From contig JAQOOI010000014.1 in NCBI GenBank assembly GCA_028554645.1, forward strand, positions 124,001 through 188,000: a stretch of 64,000 nucleotides of DNA, written 5' to 3'. This DNA is from Omphalotus guepiniiformis (lineage: Eukaryota; Basidiomycota; Agaricomycetes; Agaricales; Omphalotaceae). A program made the position numbers and the translations under genes. The notes beneath the pieces are model-generated. The model was not told the origin of the DNA, did not search any database, and worked only from the letters and a program-made list of their open reading frames with translations. Of the stretch, positions 34,930-46,472 are shown piece by piece (within the stretch, counting starts at the first letter, position 1; every line of letters starts with the position of its first letter).

Positions 34930-37835
34930 GCGTCCTCGACGGAAACTCGGAGAAGATGAGCACTCTCCGGTTCCGCGTGTGCCCGAGCTTAGGGTCGAAA
35001 CGAGGGATCGGTGGGAAGATTGGTGTTCCATCGACAAAGTCAACATCTGGAACTTGGTCGCAGGCAAGATAGTGTCGGCATATTTTCGCACAGGTGTCCA
35101 TCTTGGTGGATTTTAAAGGCTCCCATTCCTTAAGGGACTTGAAAGTAGGATTCGGCTCGTCTGGATCAGTCTTTGCGTACCCTACGGCGTTGCGATACTC
35201 CATATAGAATTTCTGCGCCAAGAAGTGTTAGGGTTAATACAAAGTACCAGAGCGCATAGGAACCGTACCCTAGTCATGAACCGTCCAGAGTCATTTGCAG
35301 ATGCGACGCTAAATAAGTTCTATCAGAACAATGTCAGTGAGCCACAACGACAGTACTCACTTCTCCCTGGCTTCTTTGGCTATCTCGGCGATGATTGCAG
35401 ACTCCCTCTCAGTCAAAGTGAGCACTCCCACAATATCTTTATGAGGAGGGAGATCGAGGAGAGTTTTGCCTTCCCAGTTGACACTCTCCGTGGTACGTCT
35501 CAGAACGTGACCAAGAAATTGGTGATGTATTCGTCGAACGGATTTGATCTGCTCCGTTTGGAGAGATAGACCGTCGTCATCTAATTTCTTCGCACGTCGG
35601 ACAGCAGCGGTGTCTTCCTTTGCTTCTTGGACAGCGAGATCGGTGAAGAAATGCTTGACCCCGACAAGCCGTCCCATGGCTACGAGATCCTATGGAAACA
35701 AGATGAACTCGTTTTCTCTTATGGAACACCAGAATATTATCCTTACTTTTGGAGAAGTCAAAAGAGGCGTGCCCGTGAGCACAAGCCTCACCTCAGCCTG
35801 CTCTAGGATACGCAAAGCTGCGTAGTGTTTGACACCAATATTTCTCATCTCGTGAACTTCGTCTATCGTCACTGACAAGAAGTTTTGGTTGAATATTGTC
35901 CCATCAACGGGTCGAGTCTGTTCAGGGAGCTCCCACGGACGTTGGGCTCGGACCGAGCCACTAGTCGAAGACTTATGCCCCCATAGAAACTCATTTTGAA
36001 GAGCCTGTAGAGTTGTAGTCAGTCAACTGGCGGTTTCATTAGAATATGAACATGCTTACCGAATGTGTAGTGACAATTATCTTATTTGAGGGTGAATGTT
36101 TCGACGATTGGAACGGTCCCTCTGGACTCCAGAACTCCGCATTACCACTGCGAGGACAATCGTAGACAAAGATGTCCACACTTTTGGGGAGAAGGAGGGT
36201 TCTGAGTTCACGCACCCACTGTGCTCGAAGAGTACCAGGAGTGATGATAAGATGTGGAAGAGATTCAATGTGCTCGCGTCCTTTGAGATACTTGAAGTTT
36301 TCTGACAGAAAATATGAGAACAAAATGCAGAATAACGTCATCTGTACTTACGAAGAATCGGGGGAAGTGGTTGCTTGTGCTGCTGAAGAATGACAGCTTG
36401 GTTCAAGAAAGCTATGGTCGAAATGCATAAGGCGGTCTTTCCAAGACCAACTTCGTCACACACGAGCATCCCATTGCAGTGGTCGAGAGAAGGCATGGTA
36501 TTGAACACGCTTCGTATGATGGAGTGGATGCCCGCAAGTTGATGCCAATGAAGCGCGAGAGGGGCGACGGCATCAGACTGGCCAGTTTTAAACAATTCTG
36601 GGTTCTCCCATGGGGACACACTGCCGGTTTTGTGACGGAAGGAATTGAATTGATGGGGAAGATTGTTGCGAATGAAGCCGAGGCTCCGAGCAAGGTCGTC
36701 GGGAGGAATTTTGCCCTCCATCTCCATGCCCAAATCTCCGGCTACAACATCACTTAGTTGAACAGAGAGATTCGAGATTTGCGACATGATGGGTCCGGTG
36801 TCGTCGACGCTGGAGGAAAAGTACTCGCGATAGATGCCCAGCAGCTCTAACAAATCTGCAGGCGTTGCAAGGCTTTCGAAAATCTTCATATTCGCTTTGC
36901 AAATTCCTAGGAGAATGTCAGTCTAAGAGAAAAAAAATCAATGATAGGCAGGCACGCACGTTTACCCTTGATAGGTTTCGGCTTCGTGACTTTGGCTCCT
37001 AGGGCAGCCAATATCTCATTGAGCTCGGAGAGCATGTCCGACGCCGTCGATTTGTTCTCGTCAGTGTCGTAAACTTGCGCAATATCGTTCCATTTAGCGA
37101 CTGCGCGAATAGTACGAATGATTTTCGCCTTTGTCGGGTTTCCTTCGTTGAGAGCTGTAGCGACGTTTAGTTCAAGGTAGTCCACGAATTGTGCGGGAAC
37201 AATTTACCTTCGAAGGCTTTAATAGCAGCTTCCTTGATCTTCGCAAGCCGGGACTTGTCGAGCACCATATGCTTGCGAATACGGGCCCAGGAACGTTGAA
37301 CAATGATCGTCAACGCTTTCCGAAGCGCATACGAAAGACGCAGGCGTTCACCGCTACCAAATGCCTCGACGCCGAATAGAGCCATCGCAATGCTCTCGAG
37401 GGCGATTGGAATATATTGCTCAGCACCGAAATACTCCCCCTCTACGTCGGGATCGTCAACAAGCTGCTGCATCGGATGGACGCCGTGTTTCTGAAGGCAT
37501 TCGACAACGATGTTGTGGACACCCCACTTCCCCCAACACCGAGTGATCCACTTGTTCCACTTGTTCCGACCAGGTATATTCGCTCCTCGGGTGCTGGTAG
37601 CGAACTTGTGTTTCTTTTCCTCCGTGTCAATCTTGTTGTACATGAGGAAGTAAGCGTTGACGTCGTTGGCGTCCTCCCGGGTCCAACCTGCTGGAAGCAA
37701 GCTGTCGTCCGCAGGAAAAAGCCCGTGCTTCACACCAGTGAGCTCCTGCCAAACAGGCCAGTCCCAGGGGTGTTCGCATCCTTGTGTCAAGAAAAAGAGT
37801 TTCACGAGTGCACTAGCGGCGGTATGACTGGGCAT

Positions 37836-38214
37836 AACGACAAGAGAGTTTGGATGATATTTGAAAAGTAAAGTGTACAGGAGAGTAGCGATACGGATAT
37901 CTCCTGGGGGTAACGAGTTGAATTTATAGTAAACAGATTTTGTAGCGGGTGCTCGTCAGAAAATATTGAGCAACCAGCTGCGGCACTTGTACAGAGAACT
38001 TCGTCCAAGACGACATTCTGGAGACAAGGCCAGCAAGCTTCACATGACATCCATTCAACCCCACCGCCTCATTAACCTTCGTCGACGACGTAAAGAAAAA
38101 CAAGATGGCGACAAATTTGAACGGAGCGGAGCTAATCTGGGGCACGAAAGGTTAGTCGGATTCTCACCCGTGCTGGGAAAGAACTAACGATAACGATACG
38201 ATCCTGTCTACGAT
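37836..38214. other. Upstream region of SNF2-like gene 2
   Basis: No gene supported. On the minus strand ttcaactcgttaccccc precedes the ATG at 37835. It is the gene-proximal half of the divergent interval shared with the Z gene at 40054. Confidence 0.4.
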
Positions 38215-39616
38215 AAATGAAAAGAAGCTTGAAGGAAAGGAAGTAGGCCTGGAAAGAGACGTAAGTTCAAATGATAAGTATGCATGCATGGGGAAGGACT
38301 GTACAAGGATCCGTCCAGGAAGGATGAACAGAGGGTGCGTGTATCCATCGTGTATAGAAGAGCTTATTGGCGTTGTATACGATGAATGAAGAAGGGAGCT
38401 TGAAGAAAAGGAAGTAGGCCTGGAAAGAGACGTAAGTCCAAATGATAAGTATGCATGCATGGGGAAGGACCGTACAAGGATCCGTCCAGGAAGGATGCAC
38501 AGAGGGTGCGTGTACCGTCGTGTATAGAGGAGCTTGTTGCATGGCATCGTGCCCGGAGATGAATTCCAAGCAGGACAAGAGCGGCGCGAGGATAGTTGGT
38601 TGAGTTAGTTAGTTATAGTTATAGTGCCTAGGCGTGTTTGATCGATCACCCGTGTCGAGAGTGAACTCTCGCCAGGGGTTAGGGAAGGGGTAAGACCCGT
38701 GTCGAGAGTAAACTCTCGACAAGGGCACTGACGGAGGAGGTAGCCACGATGAAGGGTGAGAGGGACTCCGAGGTCAAACGCCGAAGTCAGTTTAAGACTC
38801 CGCTTGAAATAGAAGATTAGATTAAGATGAGCGCTGGCTTGCATCTGTTTGGCTGAGGCTTCGATATAAAGATTAGATGAAGAGATGATCGCTGGCTTGC
38901 ATCTGTTTGGCTGAGGCTTCGATATAAAGATTAGATGAAGAGATGATCGCTGGCTTGCATCTATTTGGCTGAGGCTTCCATACGATGATTAGAAGCGCGA
39001 TCATCTTAATCTAATCTTCTATTTCAAGCGGAGTCTTAAACTGACTTCGGCGTTTGACCTCGGAGTCCCTCTCACCCTTCATCGTGGCTACCTCCTCCGT
39101 CAGTGCCCTTGTCGAGAGTTTACTCTCGACACGGGTCTTACCCCTTCCCTAACCCCTGGCGAGAGTTCACTCTCGACACGGGTGATCGATCAAACACGCC
39201 TAGGCACTATAACTATAACTAACTAACTCAACCAACTATCCTCGCGCCGCTCTTGTCCTGCTTGGAATTCATCTCCGGGCACGATGCCATGCAACAAGCT
39301 CCTCTATACACGACGGTACACGCACCCTCTGTGCATCCTTCCTGGACGGATCCTTGTACGGTCCTTCCCCATGCATGCATACTTATCATTTGGACTTACG
39401 TCTCTTTCCAGGCCTACTTCCTTTTCTTCAAGCTCCCTTCTTCATTCATCGTATACAACGCCAATAAGCTCTTCTATACACGATGGATACACGCACCCTC
39501 TGTTCATCCTTCCTGGACGGATCCTTGTACAGTCCTTCCCCATGCATGCATACTTATCATTTGAACTTACGTCTCTTTCCAGGCCTACTTCCTTTCCTTC
39601 AAGCTTCTTTTCATTT
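38215..39616. repeat. Foldback palindrome 2, 616 bp arms around a 170 bp spacer
   Basis: Arms 38215-38830 and 39001-39616 are reverse complements with few mismatches. Inside each arm a block of about 170 bp (aagg aggcctggaaagagacgt... tgtatagaagag) is present twice in tandem. Beyond the right arm, 39617-39700 repeats part of the same block once more (atctccgggcacgatgcc, cctctatacacgacgg). Frames within are mirrored and are not called as genes. It lies in the shared upstream region of SNF2 gene 2 and Z gene 2. Confidence 0.95.
38831..39000 (+). repeat. Spacer with three 58 bp tandem units
   Basis: gctggcttgcatctgtttgg at 38833, 38891 and (with one change) 38949, period 58 bp. These units sit exactly between the two palindrome arms. 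Confidence 0.9.
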
Positions 39617-39700
39617 ACATCTCCGGGCACGATGCCATGCAACAAGCTCCTCTATACACGACGGTACACGCACCCTCTGTGCATCCTTCCTGGACGGATC

Positions 39701-40053
39701 CTTTCCTGGGTTACTTTCCTGGGTTAGAAGGGGGGGTTTTGTTGTTTTTCTTTACGTCGTCGACGGATATCCTTACTTGTGAGTACAATCTTCTAATCGT
39801 GTAACTCGAAGCTCGCTTACATTCCTCACGCCAATCTCGTCCTCAGTGCATCCTCGTTATCGGTGGAAGTTCCTTTGTACTCAAGTCACGATAGAACTAT
39901 TTTCATTTGATAACTCTGTACGATTGTTGTTGCGATAAGTACTATAAAATGACCAGTCTTCGCTCAAAAAGTACACCTGCCCAATTTTTCCATTGGAACT
40001 CTGCACTCGTAACATTCGTATTACTTGAATTTTGTGCCAACCCGCCATCTACA
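39701..40053. other. Upstream region of Z gene 2
   Basis: No separate gene. An in-frame ATG at 39949 would add a weakly hydrophobic leader, but the paralogue at 1376 starts at the equivalent of 40054. Contains actataaaatga (39940-39951), a possible TATA element about 110 bp before the start. Confidence 0.4.
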
Positions 40054-42745
40054 ATGTCCCCAAACTTGTATTCTACACTACCCCCGAAAGCGTACTCCCT
40101 TCGAGACTACATACGTGCGGCGAAAGAGCTTGATGAAGAGGACAATGTCCAGTTCCAGCGCTTTCTCCTTACCGGAGAACATGTGGGTTTAGGGCACCAG
40201 GCTGTCATCGACCCTACGCGGAACGCTTTCCAAACTGGCCAGAATCCTGGCATCTCCGTCACTCGAGACTATGACTCTGTCATTGGAATCACCAATGACA
40301 TCCTTGTCCAGGGTACAGTCAACATCGCTCCAATCCCCAACCCGGCGGAAGTCCTAAAAACGAGCATTCACTTAACGTACCCAGTGCGGCAAAGGAATGT
40401 GAGTACCATCGTCATAATTCGAGACTTCTTCATATAGCTAACTTCAATTAGGGTCACAAGCATGTAGCGCTGCATCGTATACCAAACTTTCAAATCGGAA
40501 GTTGGGGAATGCGACACCAAATCCATATCTTCTTCCCGACTCTGGCGGGTGAGGGCTCTCTCCGACCACAGCTCTCGGCTGATCAGAGAGTCGCTTTCTA
40601 TGAGAAAGGTCTTCGCCCCGCTATCGCAGAACTGCTTCCACACGACAAGGGCGACTGGCCTGCCACATATCGCGACGAGATCTTTCGCGCCAGGAAGAGA
40701 TCAGGCCATATGGCCTATCAAACGAAGATGATCCCGGACTGGGTAGTTCCCGAACTCGCAGCCAAACTTCGTTTTAAGCTGGCGGAGTTTGATGTCTTGT
40801 GGGCACAAGATTTCTTTTTCACTCATACTATCCGCGGCACGAAGCTCGGGACCAAACACACCATGAGGCGTCGAGCAGCCGAGGAGAGTCTACGAGCCTA
40901 CATGGAGGAAGCGAAGATACCTGAGGAAGCGTTACGGAATGGAAACTGGTGGATTGACGTTGGAGTCGAGTACTGCAGCGAAGACGAACGGTGCCTCCAG
41001 TGGATGACTTCATCGCATTTCCACATGGTGCGTGAAGTCCTGAATATCCCTGACCGTGATGCTAGCCGCATCACGTCATTGGGTAGCTCGAAATATTCCC
41101 GCGACATCGTCAGTCATCTCATGGCTGTGTCTGGGTGTAGGATTGAGCCCGGGACTCACGGGAGAGGACAATACGAGGCCGCATATCTACAGATGTACAC
41201 CACGGACAAGGCACTCACTTACAATCCGGACGGACAACATCACGGGAAGGCGATTGATATTGCCTCGGCTATGGGCTCTACCCAACCCCCTGCCTTCGTT
41301 GAGGGGCTATTCAATCTGTATAAGAATGCCATCACTGATAGTGCATCCAACGCTCGCATCGAAATCCGAGTTCCTTTCAAATATGCCACAGAGGTTCTCC
41401 TGAAGGTATCACGCAATGTTGTCCTTGGTTCTTTGTTATCTTTCCGACGATCAGTGTGGTGGTAAGTCTTTGCTAGTAATGATCGACAACGAACTTGGGC
41501 TAACCTGTGTGTAGGAATTTCAGGTCGTACCGTGTTGAAGCCATCAGTCGTGTCCTAATGCAGCAAGCACTCAGTGACCCTCGCAAGCGCGTCATCAACG
41601 AGGCACTCTACCTAACGGCTGCATGTGTTTGGCTGCTGAATGGCCTTCATGCTCGTCCCGACGATGGATCCGCGGCAAGAAGCCTTATGCGGACAGTCCT
41701 TCCTCTCACCGATGCATTTGAGATAGATCTCAATACGGTGTTGTTCACTTCGGCGGCGGGATACGATGACGATGACGATGAGTTCTCAGGTGACGATGTC
41801 AATCCCGTACTTCCATATAATCCGTACGGGGCAATATTTCTCCGTCGTATTGTGGTAGAATTCGATGTGCCAAGAATGCGGGTAGCCCCTGATGCCTGGC
41901 TCCCCGATGAGGATTTCCGTTATCTATTCAATGCTACGAGGGAAGATATACGCTACAAGTTCGATCCTAAGGGACTGCTTCCTCGAGATACAGTTCACCC
42001 TCACCGGCTCGTGTCGAACAAAAGCAGAAGAACTCCGACTTTCATTCCTATCGCTGGCGAGTCCGACTCACCAAGCATCACGTTCGATCTGGCCTCGAAA
42101 GGGCATGCGCTTCCTCCGCCGCTTAGAGTGGAGGGGTCAGATATGGAGGACGAGTCGGGGGAACGCGAAAGTGTGCCGAGTGTCAGCGGTAACATCGATG
42201 AAGTGGCGTCTCAATTGTGGAGGCAGTTCCTGATTGATCTTGCTGTGAAGTCACCATCACCGAAAGGTGGATCGGGTTACCTGAAAATACCCCCAGGCCA
42301 ACGCGTCACAGTTACAGAAGACCTTTACATGAATCTTACGTTGTCAGACAACTGGACAGCGTGTAGATGGAAAGTTGCGTCCAAAGGAGATTACGAACTT
42401 GCGTTCAATCACCTGTTCCCCCTCAAGGGCCATGAGGCATCTTTGAAGATTCAAAACTACACGCAGTGCACGTACTATAGGAACTGGAAGGAACTTACGT
42501 CGGGGATGAAACGGAAGACAGCAGCTGCTCTACGGAGCGAGCTTCGCAGAAGGGTGTTCCAGCTATATTGGATACCTCATGCGTGCTCCGATAAATTGTG
42601 GAGTACGCAACAGAAGGTGAAAGGCTTTGAGCGCCTTCCTCGTGGTACTACCGGCCCTGCTCCGCGGATCTTGTGCCGAAAGAAACCGACATGGGAGGAT
42701 GAGGATGACTCGGATGAGGAGGAGCCCATGGATGTGGATTCTTAG
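40054..42745 (+). CDS. Z-family protein of unknown function, copy 2 (861 aa)
   Basis: Exons 40054-40398, 40452-41461 and 41515-42745 join in frame; both introns are 53 bp. Opening residues MSPNLYSTLPPKAYSLRDYI match the gene at 1376, and the middle exon matches it block by block (WPATYRDEIFRARK, WWIDVG, SSKYSRDIVSHLM, MYTTDKALTYNP). The intron positions also match those of the third copy at 49.8-52.8 kb, including the tryptophan codon split by the second intron. No enzyme motif, signal peptide or membrane span stands out; an acidic stretch (YDDDDDEFSGDD, about residue 535) and an acidic end (EDEDDSDEEEPMDVDS) are present. The gene is divergent from SNF2-like gene 2 and looks intact. A chromatin-linked role is only suggested by that partner. 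Confidence 0.88.
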
Positions 42746-42933
42746 ATCAAGCACTGTACCTATTCTTACGCACTTCACGTCTGTACAACGCTGCAATTCA
42801 TATAATTCGGCTTCTTTACATGCTGTTACCTGCGCCACTTTTTTTAGCCATATCAAAACAGGTAATTTCCGCCTTCAGCCACAGAACGGTCTGACTTAAA
42901 AAGCCATCTCAAAATGCGTTCAGTACAATCCAC

Positions 42934-43596
42934 ATGGACCGAGCAAGTGTCGACCGTCAGATTGATCATGATTTGGAGCTCTTGATACGGGTATGTCTGT
43001 TGTTGAATCCTAACACTGTCGTTGCGTGACTTACCTGTTGTTTGTTATGTTAGCCTGATCAGCGACTCTACCACGGGATTTATCTTGCTCACGACTCGAC
43101 GAACGCATCCCCGTTTCCTCTCATTGTCGACGAACACCCCATGGGGTGGAATGTAGCGTTCTATGATGCACTCATAAACTCGCACTATTTCCAGCATACC
43201 GGTCCAGTGACATCGCAAAAGATTTACGCTCAGGCCAGTGTGGACGGAGAACCAGAATACCTCTGGGTCATCGGCTTCGGTCCGGGTCCGCTTCCAATTG
43301 ATACATGCAATGGTCATTGCACTCGAGCCGAAGACGGCGTTGTCTTTTGGAGGCACTCCTCAATAATCATTGCCCTCACATCAGATGGGAGGCCTCGTAA
43401 ACCGGAGCTGATAGACAGTTTGAGGGTTCTTGCTCACTGTGTATCGTGCGTATTAATCCTATTCAATTTCGTTTACTTTTGATGCTAATTGTTACGCTTG
43501 GAGTATAGTACAGCGTGCCCGCATCTCGCTCACAGATATGAGGATCTGCAGAACACCATATTCGTATTTCCAGATCCGGATGAGTACTATGTGTGA
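42934..43596 (+). CDS. Small orphan protein (178 aa), three exons
   Basis: Not recognised. Exons 42934-42990, 43054-43445 and 43509-43596 join in frame with GTATGT and GTGCGT donors and TAG acceptors; introns are 63 bp each. The protein begins MDRASVDRQIDHDLELLIR, has a compact middle (GIYLAHDSTNASPFPL, LWVIGFGPGPLPIDTCNGHC, VVFWRHSSIIIAL) that could be an alpha/beta domain, and ends FVFPDPDEYYV. Two features support it as real: the splices keep one long frame, and a decayed copy lies at 44265-44545. It starts 188 bp after the Z gene stop on the same strand. Confidence 0.6.
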
Positions 43597-43764
43597 CTTG
43601 TGTCCAAGCACATTTGTAGTGCACAGGCGCAAGGAAAGACGGGGCAGTACGACGTGGATGTATGACTCGGAGGATTCATAGTTTGATGTTTGTCCGTTCT
43701 TGTTTGTGAATGAAAACCCACCCTTATTCACGGACGCACGACTGAGAACTGCAACACTGCCGAT

Positions 43765-43970
43765 TTGGGCATACCGCGGCACTCGCCTCGGCGTCGTTGG
43801 CGAAAGTTCCCACAGCACAGCTTTGATCCCTCCTTCGTCCAGTACCACGACGACAGGCTACAAGAAGTACACTTCTTGTACCCTACCCTTCTTCCACAAG
43901 ACCAACTCACTTGTAGCAACAAGAAGTAAACCTTCTTGTTCCTTCTCCTACGCGTCCCCGATCTTTCTGC
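43765..43970 (+). repeat. Segmental duplication, left unit
   Basis: gcgaaagttcccacagcacagc, agtaccacgacga and aagaagtacacttctt recur in the same order at 44801-44990. Together with the pseudogene at 44265-44545 this shows that about 43.2-44.0 kb was copied to 44.27-45.0 kb. Confidence 0.75.
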
Positions 43971-44264
43971 AGCTATCCGCACTATACTTGGTGGTCACCT
44001 GCAACAAATTCTTCTCACAACAACAACCGACCACCCCAACAAGGCTTGTGGCGACGTGGCCGTCATTCATTGTTCGGTGTGTGTAGAATGCTCGGATTCG
44101 ATCCCCGACAAGGCTTGTACTGCATGAATTCTCTGTCTTTTTGGTGAGTGCATACTCGTGGCATCCGTCGACGACGGTCACACTTAACCTCCCTTCACAA
44201 GGCCCGTGCTGTATTACACATGTAACCCTTTGTCTGGTATCTGTGAAGAATCGACTTTTGTTCA

Positions 44265-44545
44265 TTGTACAAGATTTACGCTCAGGACAACGCAGTCGGA
44301 GAATGTAGGTCATGTGCTTCCGCTCCCAATTGATAGATGTCAGTGTATTCGATGACGACGTTGTCTTTTGAAGGCACCCCTGCATTACCATCGTCAGACG
44401 GAGGAGGGCCTCGCACTTTGAGAGTACATGCTCACCGTATGTCGTGCGTAAACCATTCTGTTCAAAAATTTACTTCGAGTGCTGACTGTTACAATTGCAA
44501 TGCAGCGTGTCCGCATCTCACAGATACGAGCATTTGCTGAGTGTA
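44265..44545 (+). pseudogene. Degenerate copy of the small orphan gene at 42934
   Basis: aagatttacgctcagg, gcttcc(g)c..ccaattgata, gacg(a)cgttgtctttt and cagcgtgtccgcatctcaca follow the same order as in the 43.2-43.55 kb gene, but with frame-breaking deletions and stops. About 0.1 kb of the parent is missing in the middle. Confidence 0.75.
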
Positions 44546-45317
44546 GAAATTAAGTTCTCGGATGCGGATGTCGATGTAATATCAGCTCGTTTTCTTATTG
44601 CTAACTCTGTTCGCCACCTAGTAAGTATATCGTCGTGCTGAGGAAAGAGAGACCGTAATGGTACTTTAGCCAAATGTATGTATATTCTTCGAAGCAACCA
44701 GGTTCTGTGCTCGAGACTTATCCGTCCACGACGGCTCCTAAAATGCAGTGTGAAAATTACCACCCCTAACCCCACCAACGAAAAGTGTACGTAAGTGGCT
44801 TGCCGCGGCATCGTGACGAAAGTTCCCACAGCACAGCTTTTGAAGCGTCTTTGTCCTTTGTTCAGCTTTGTTCAGTACCACGACGATCAGGCTGCAAGAA
44901 GTACAACTTCTTTCACCCTCCCTGTGCGTGACACCTTCAAGACTCGACGCCCGTATTCAGAAGCTACGAGAAGTAAACTTCTCGTTCCTTTTGATAGCCT
45001 CAACCGATCTTTGCGACTACTGGGGGTACGAACGTGCACGAACGGTTTATATTGAAGTGCAGAAAGCAACATAATCACAGGGATACGAAATTGAACTCAT
45101 AAGGTGCGCAATTGTTCATTCAGCCATTCCGCCGCACTCTCTTACCTACACTTCATCAGCTTTCACCTCTGCACTTCATCGATTCGCTTGGTCCTACGTT
45201 GGACTCGTTTCTGGACGTCTACGACGGCCCTCTTGTAATTGAAGACATTTGATCATTGGTAAGCCTTCATGTGTACTCGACCTTTTACTCAAACTAATAT
45301 TTGCTTCAAGCGTCGAG
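44546..45317. other. Intergenic with the right unit of the segmental duplication
   Basis: 44801-44990 is the partner of 43765-43970. At 45248-45310 a gtaagc...tgcttcaag segment looks like a 5'-UTR intron of the next gene. Confidence 0.5.
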
Positions 45318-46472
45318 ATGGAGAAATTCGTAGACTCGAAAGTGTTTTATGACCCCGAACTGTTTGGGTACTGGTCATCACCGAACGTTACCACTCTACA
45401 GACACCAATTCCTCGCTTTGACGCACAAATCCCAGCCAACTTTCGTTTTTCTGATTTCGTTAAACCCCGCTGGATGTCTAACCTCTATCCATATCTCGCA
45501 TTCTGGCCCGTCAGGCCGAGGTTCGAAGGTGCTATTTTTTCGTGCTTGGACGTCACTGCTCGACCTCTCCCAATCGTGTCAGTTTCACGCGGCCATTACC
45601 CGAGGAGACGGCTTCACCCGAATGTTATCAGCTCATGGCAACGTCTGGAGACCGCGCTATGCGGCCTAGCTACATTCCTTATGAAACGACGGTATCCTGA
45701 CAACAGAGAGCTGGGTGTACTTTTCCTACCTAGTAGTTGCGGTTACACCGATTCTTACAACAACGACGATAATCTCCTTGCTGTTGCCTATAGAGCTATA
45801 TATGCTTTCATCTGCCTCTCTGCATTGTGTTCTTTTGCCATCGCTTCTAACATGTCCGAGTCCGACACCGAGCTTCGTGAACCGGGGTGGGTCACTGCCT
45901 GTCGTGAGCAAGGCGTATACGCGCAGTGGCTCACGGAACTTCAGAAGTCATTTATCTGTGATTTCTCACCTGGGTTCCGCCCAGGAGCCTATGTTAATGG
46001 GTATCATTCGGTCTGGGCAATTAGCTTCCCTGCGTTCAAAATAGCACACGTGCCTTTATGGATTTGGTGGGGTTACCAGCCTTATCCGGTTCTTGACACT
46101 GAGTACATGAAGAAATACTTTCCTACCGAGTCAGACACAAAACAATCCAAGGCACGAGCGGCCATGGCATTTGGTGCGCAACCCGCGCCAAAGACTCGCT
46201 CTGACGCCACGTCTGACAAACAGACTCCTCCTGATGCAGTATTGGAAACCGAGGCTTTCGATTCAAGTCTTCAGATGGATATCGATGCTTCTGGTGATTC
46301 TTCCACTCTGTCGACGACGACTGCACCCCTTCCTGTTCCTTCGACAGCATCACGCCAGCTACCACGCGAAACAATGTCTGAATTCAAAAAGCGAATGGCT
46401 GATGAAGAGAACGAATTCGTTTCTCACGAGAGCGAGAGCGAACGTGAAGCTCGCACCCAGAGAGAGGGTTAG
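45318..46472 (+). CDS. Orphan protein of a multi-copy agaricomycete type (384 aa), 3' end set by a telomere-like repeat
   Basis: No known function. Single exon from the ATG at 45318; an intron-like stretch just upstream supports this start. Sequence hallmarks: PYLAFWPVRPRFE, RPLPIVSVSRGHYPRRRLHPN, a hydrophobic stretch (AYRAIYAFICLSALCSFAIA, about residues 165-185), EPGWVTACREQGVYAQWL, FRPGAYVNGY, and VPLWIWWGYQPYP. The order of these blocks resembles large families of uncharacterised proteins I associate with mushroom genomes (from memory, not verified). The C-terminal 130 residues are polar and E/S-rich. The last codons run into TTAGGG repeats and the stop TAG is part of GGTTAGGG, so the natural C-terminus may be lost. 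Confidence 0.65.
   Translation: MEKFVDSKVFYDPELFGYWSSPNVTTLQTPIPRFDAQIPANFRFSDFVKPRWMSNLYPYLAFWPVRPRFEGAIFSCLDVTARPLPIVSVSRGHYPRRRLHPNVISSWQRLETALCGLATFLMKRRYPDNRELGVLFLPSSCGYTDSYNNDDNLLAVAYRAIYAFICLSALCSFAIASNMSESDTELREPGWVTACREQGVYAQWLTELQKSFICDFSPGFRPGAYVNGYHSVWAISFPAFKIAHVPLWIWWGYQPYPVLDTEYMKKYFPTESDTKQSKARAAMAFGAQPAPKTRSDATSDKQTPPDAVLETEAFDSSLQMDIDASGDSSTLSTTTAPLPVPSTASRQLPRETMSEFKKRMADEENEFVSHESESEREARTQREG

Larger units (their letters stand above)
26276..37835 (-). pseudogene. SNF2-type ATPase gene 2, interrupted by a Ty3 retrotransposon
   Basis: Minus strand, ATG at 37835. Exons in order: 37835-37208, 37154-36960, 36906-36352, 36301-36060, 36004-35747, 35689-about 35358, 35308-35270, then 35212-34930 interrupted by the element and resuming at 28660-28642; then 28589-28416, 28367-28184, 28129-27689, 27639 onward and several short exons to a stop at 26276. 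Motor motifs: DEVGLGKT, DEVH in place of DEAH, TGTPL, and after the insertion the C-lobe with SSVGSAGLNLS and QIRGRAHR. The N-terminal 270 residues match gene 1 at about 55-60%. The tail holds an acidic S/T/D-P repeat and three copies of a 22-residue unit around QRNPFARRDTSQSQP (26.5-26.8 kb), and KKKRR near the end. Family knowledge says chromatin or DNA translocase; substrate unknown. Apart from the insertion every splice and frame is open, so the break is recent. Confidence 0.85.

Noticed and set aside
38164..39782. Repeated open frames such as MSCLEFISGHDAMQQ on both strands
   Set aside because: They fall in palindrome 2 and its sub-repeats and are duplicated with them.
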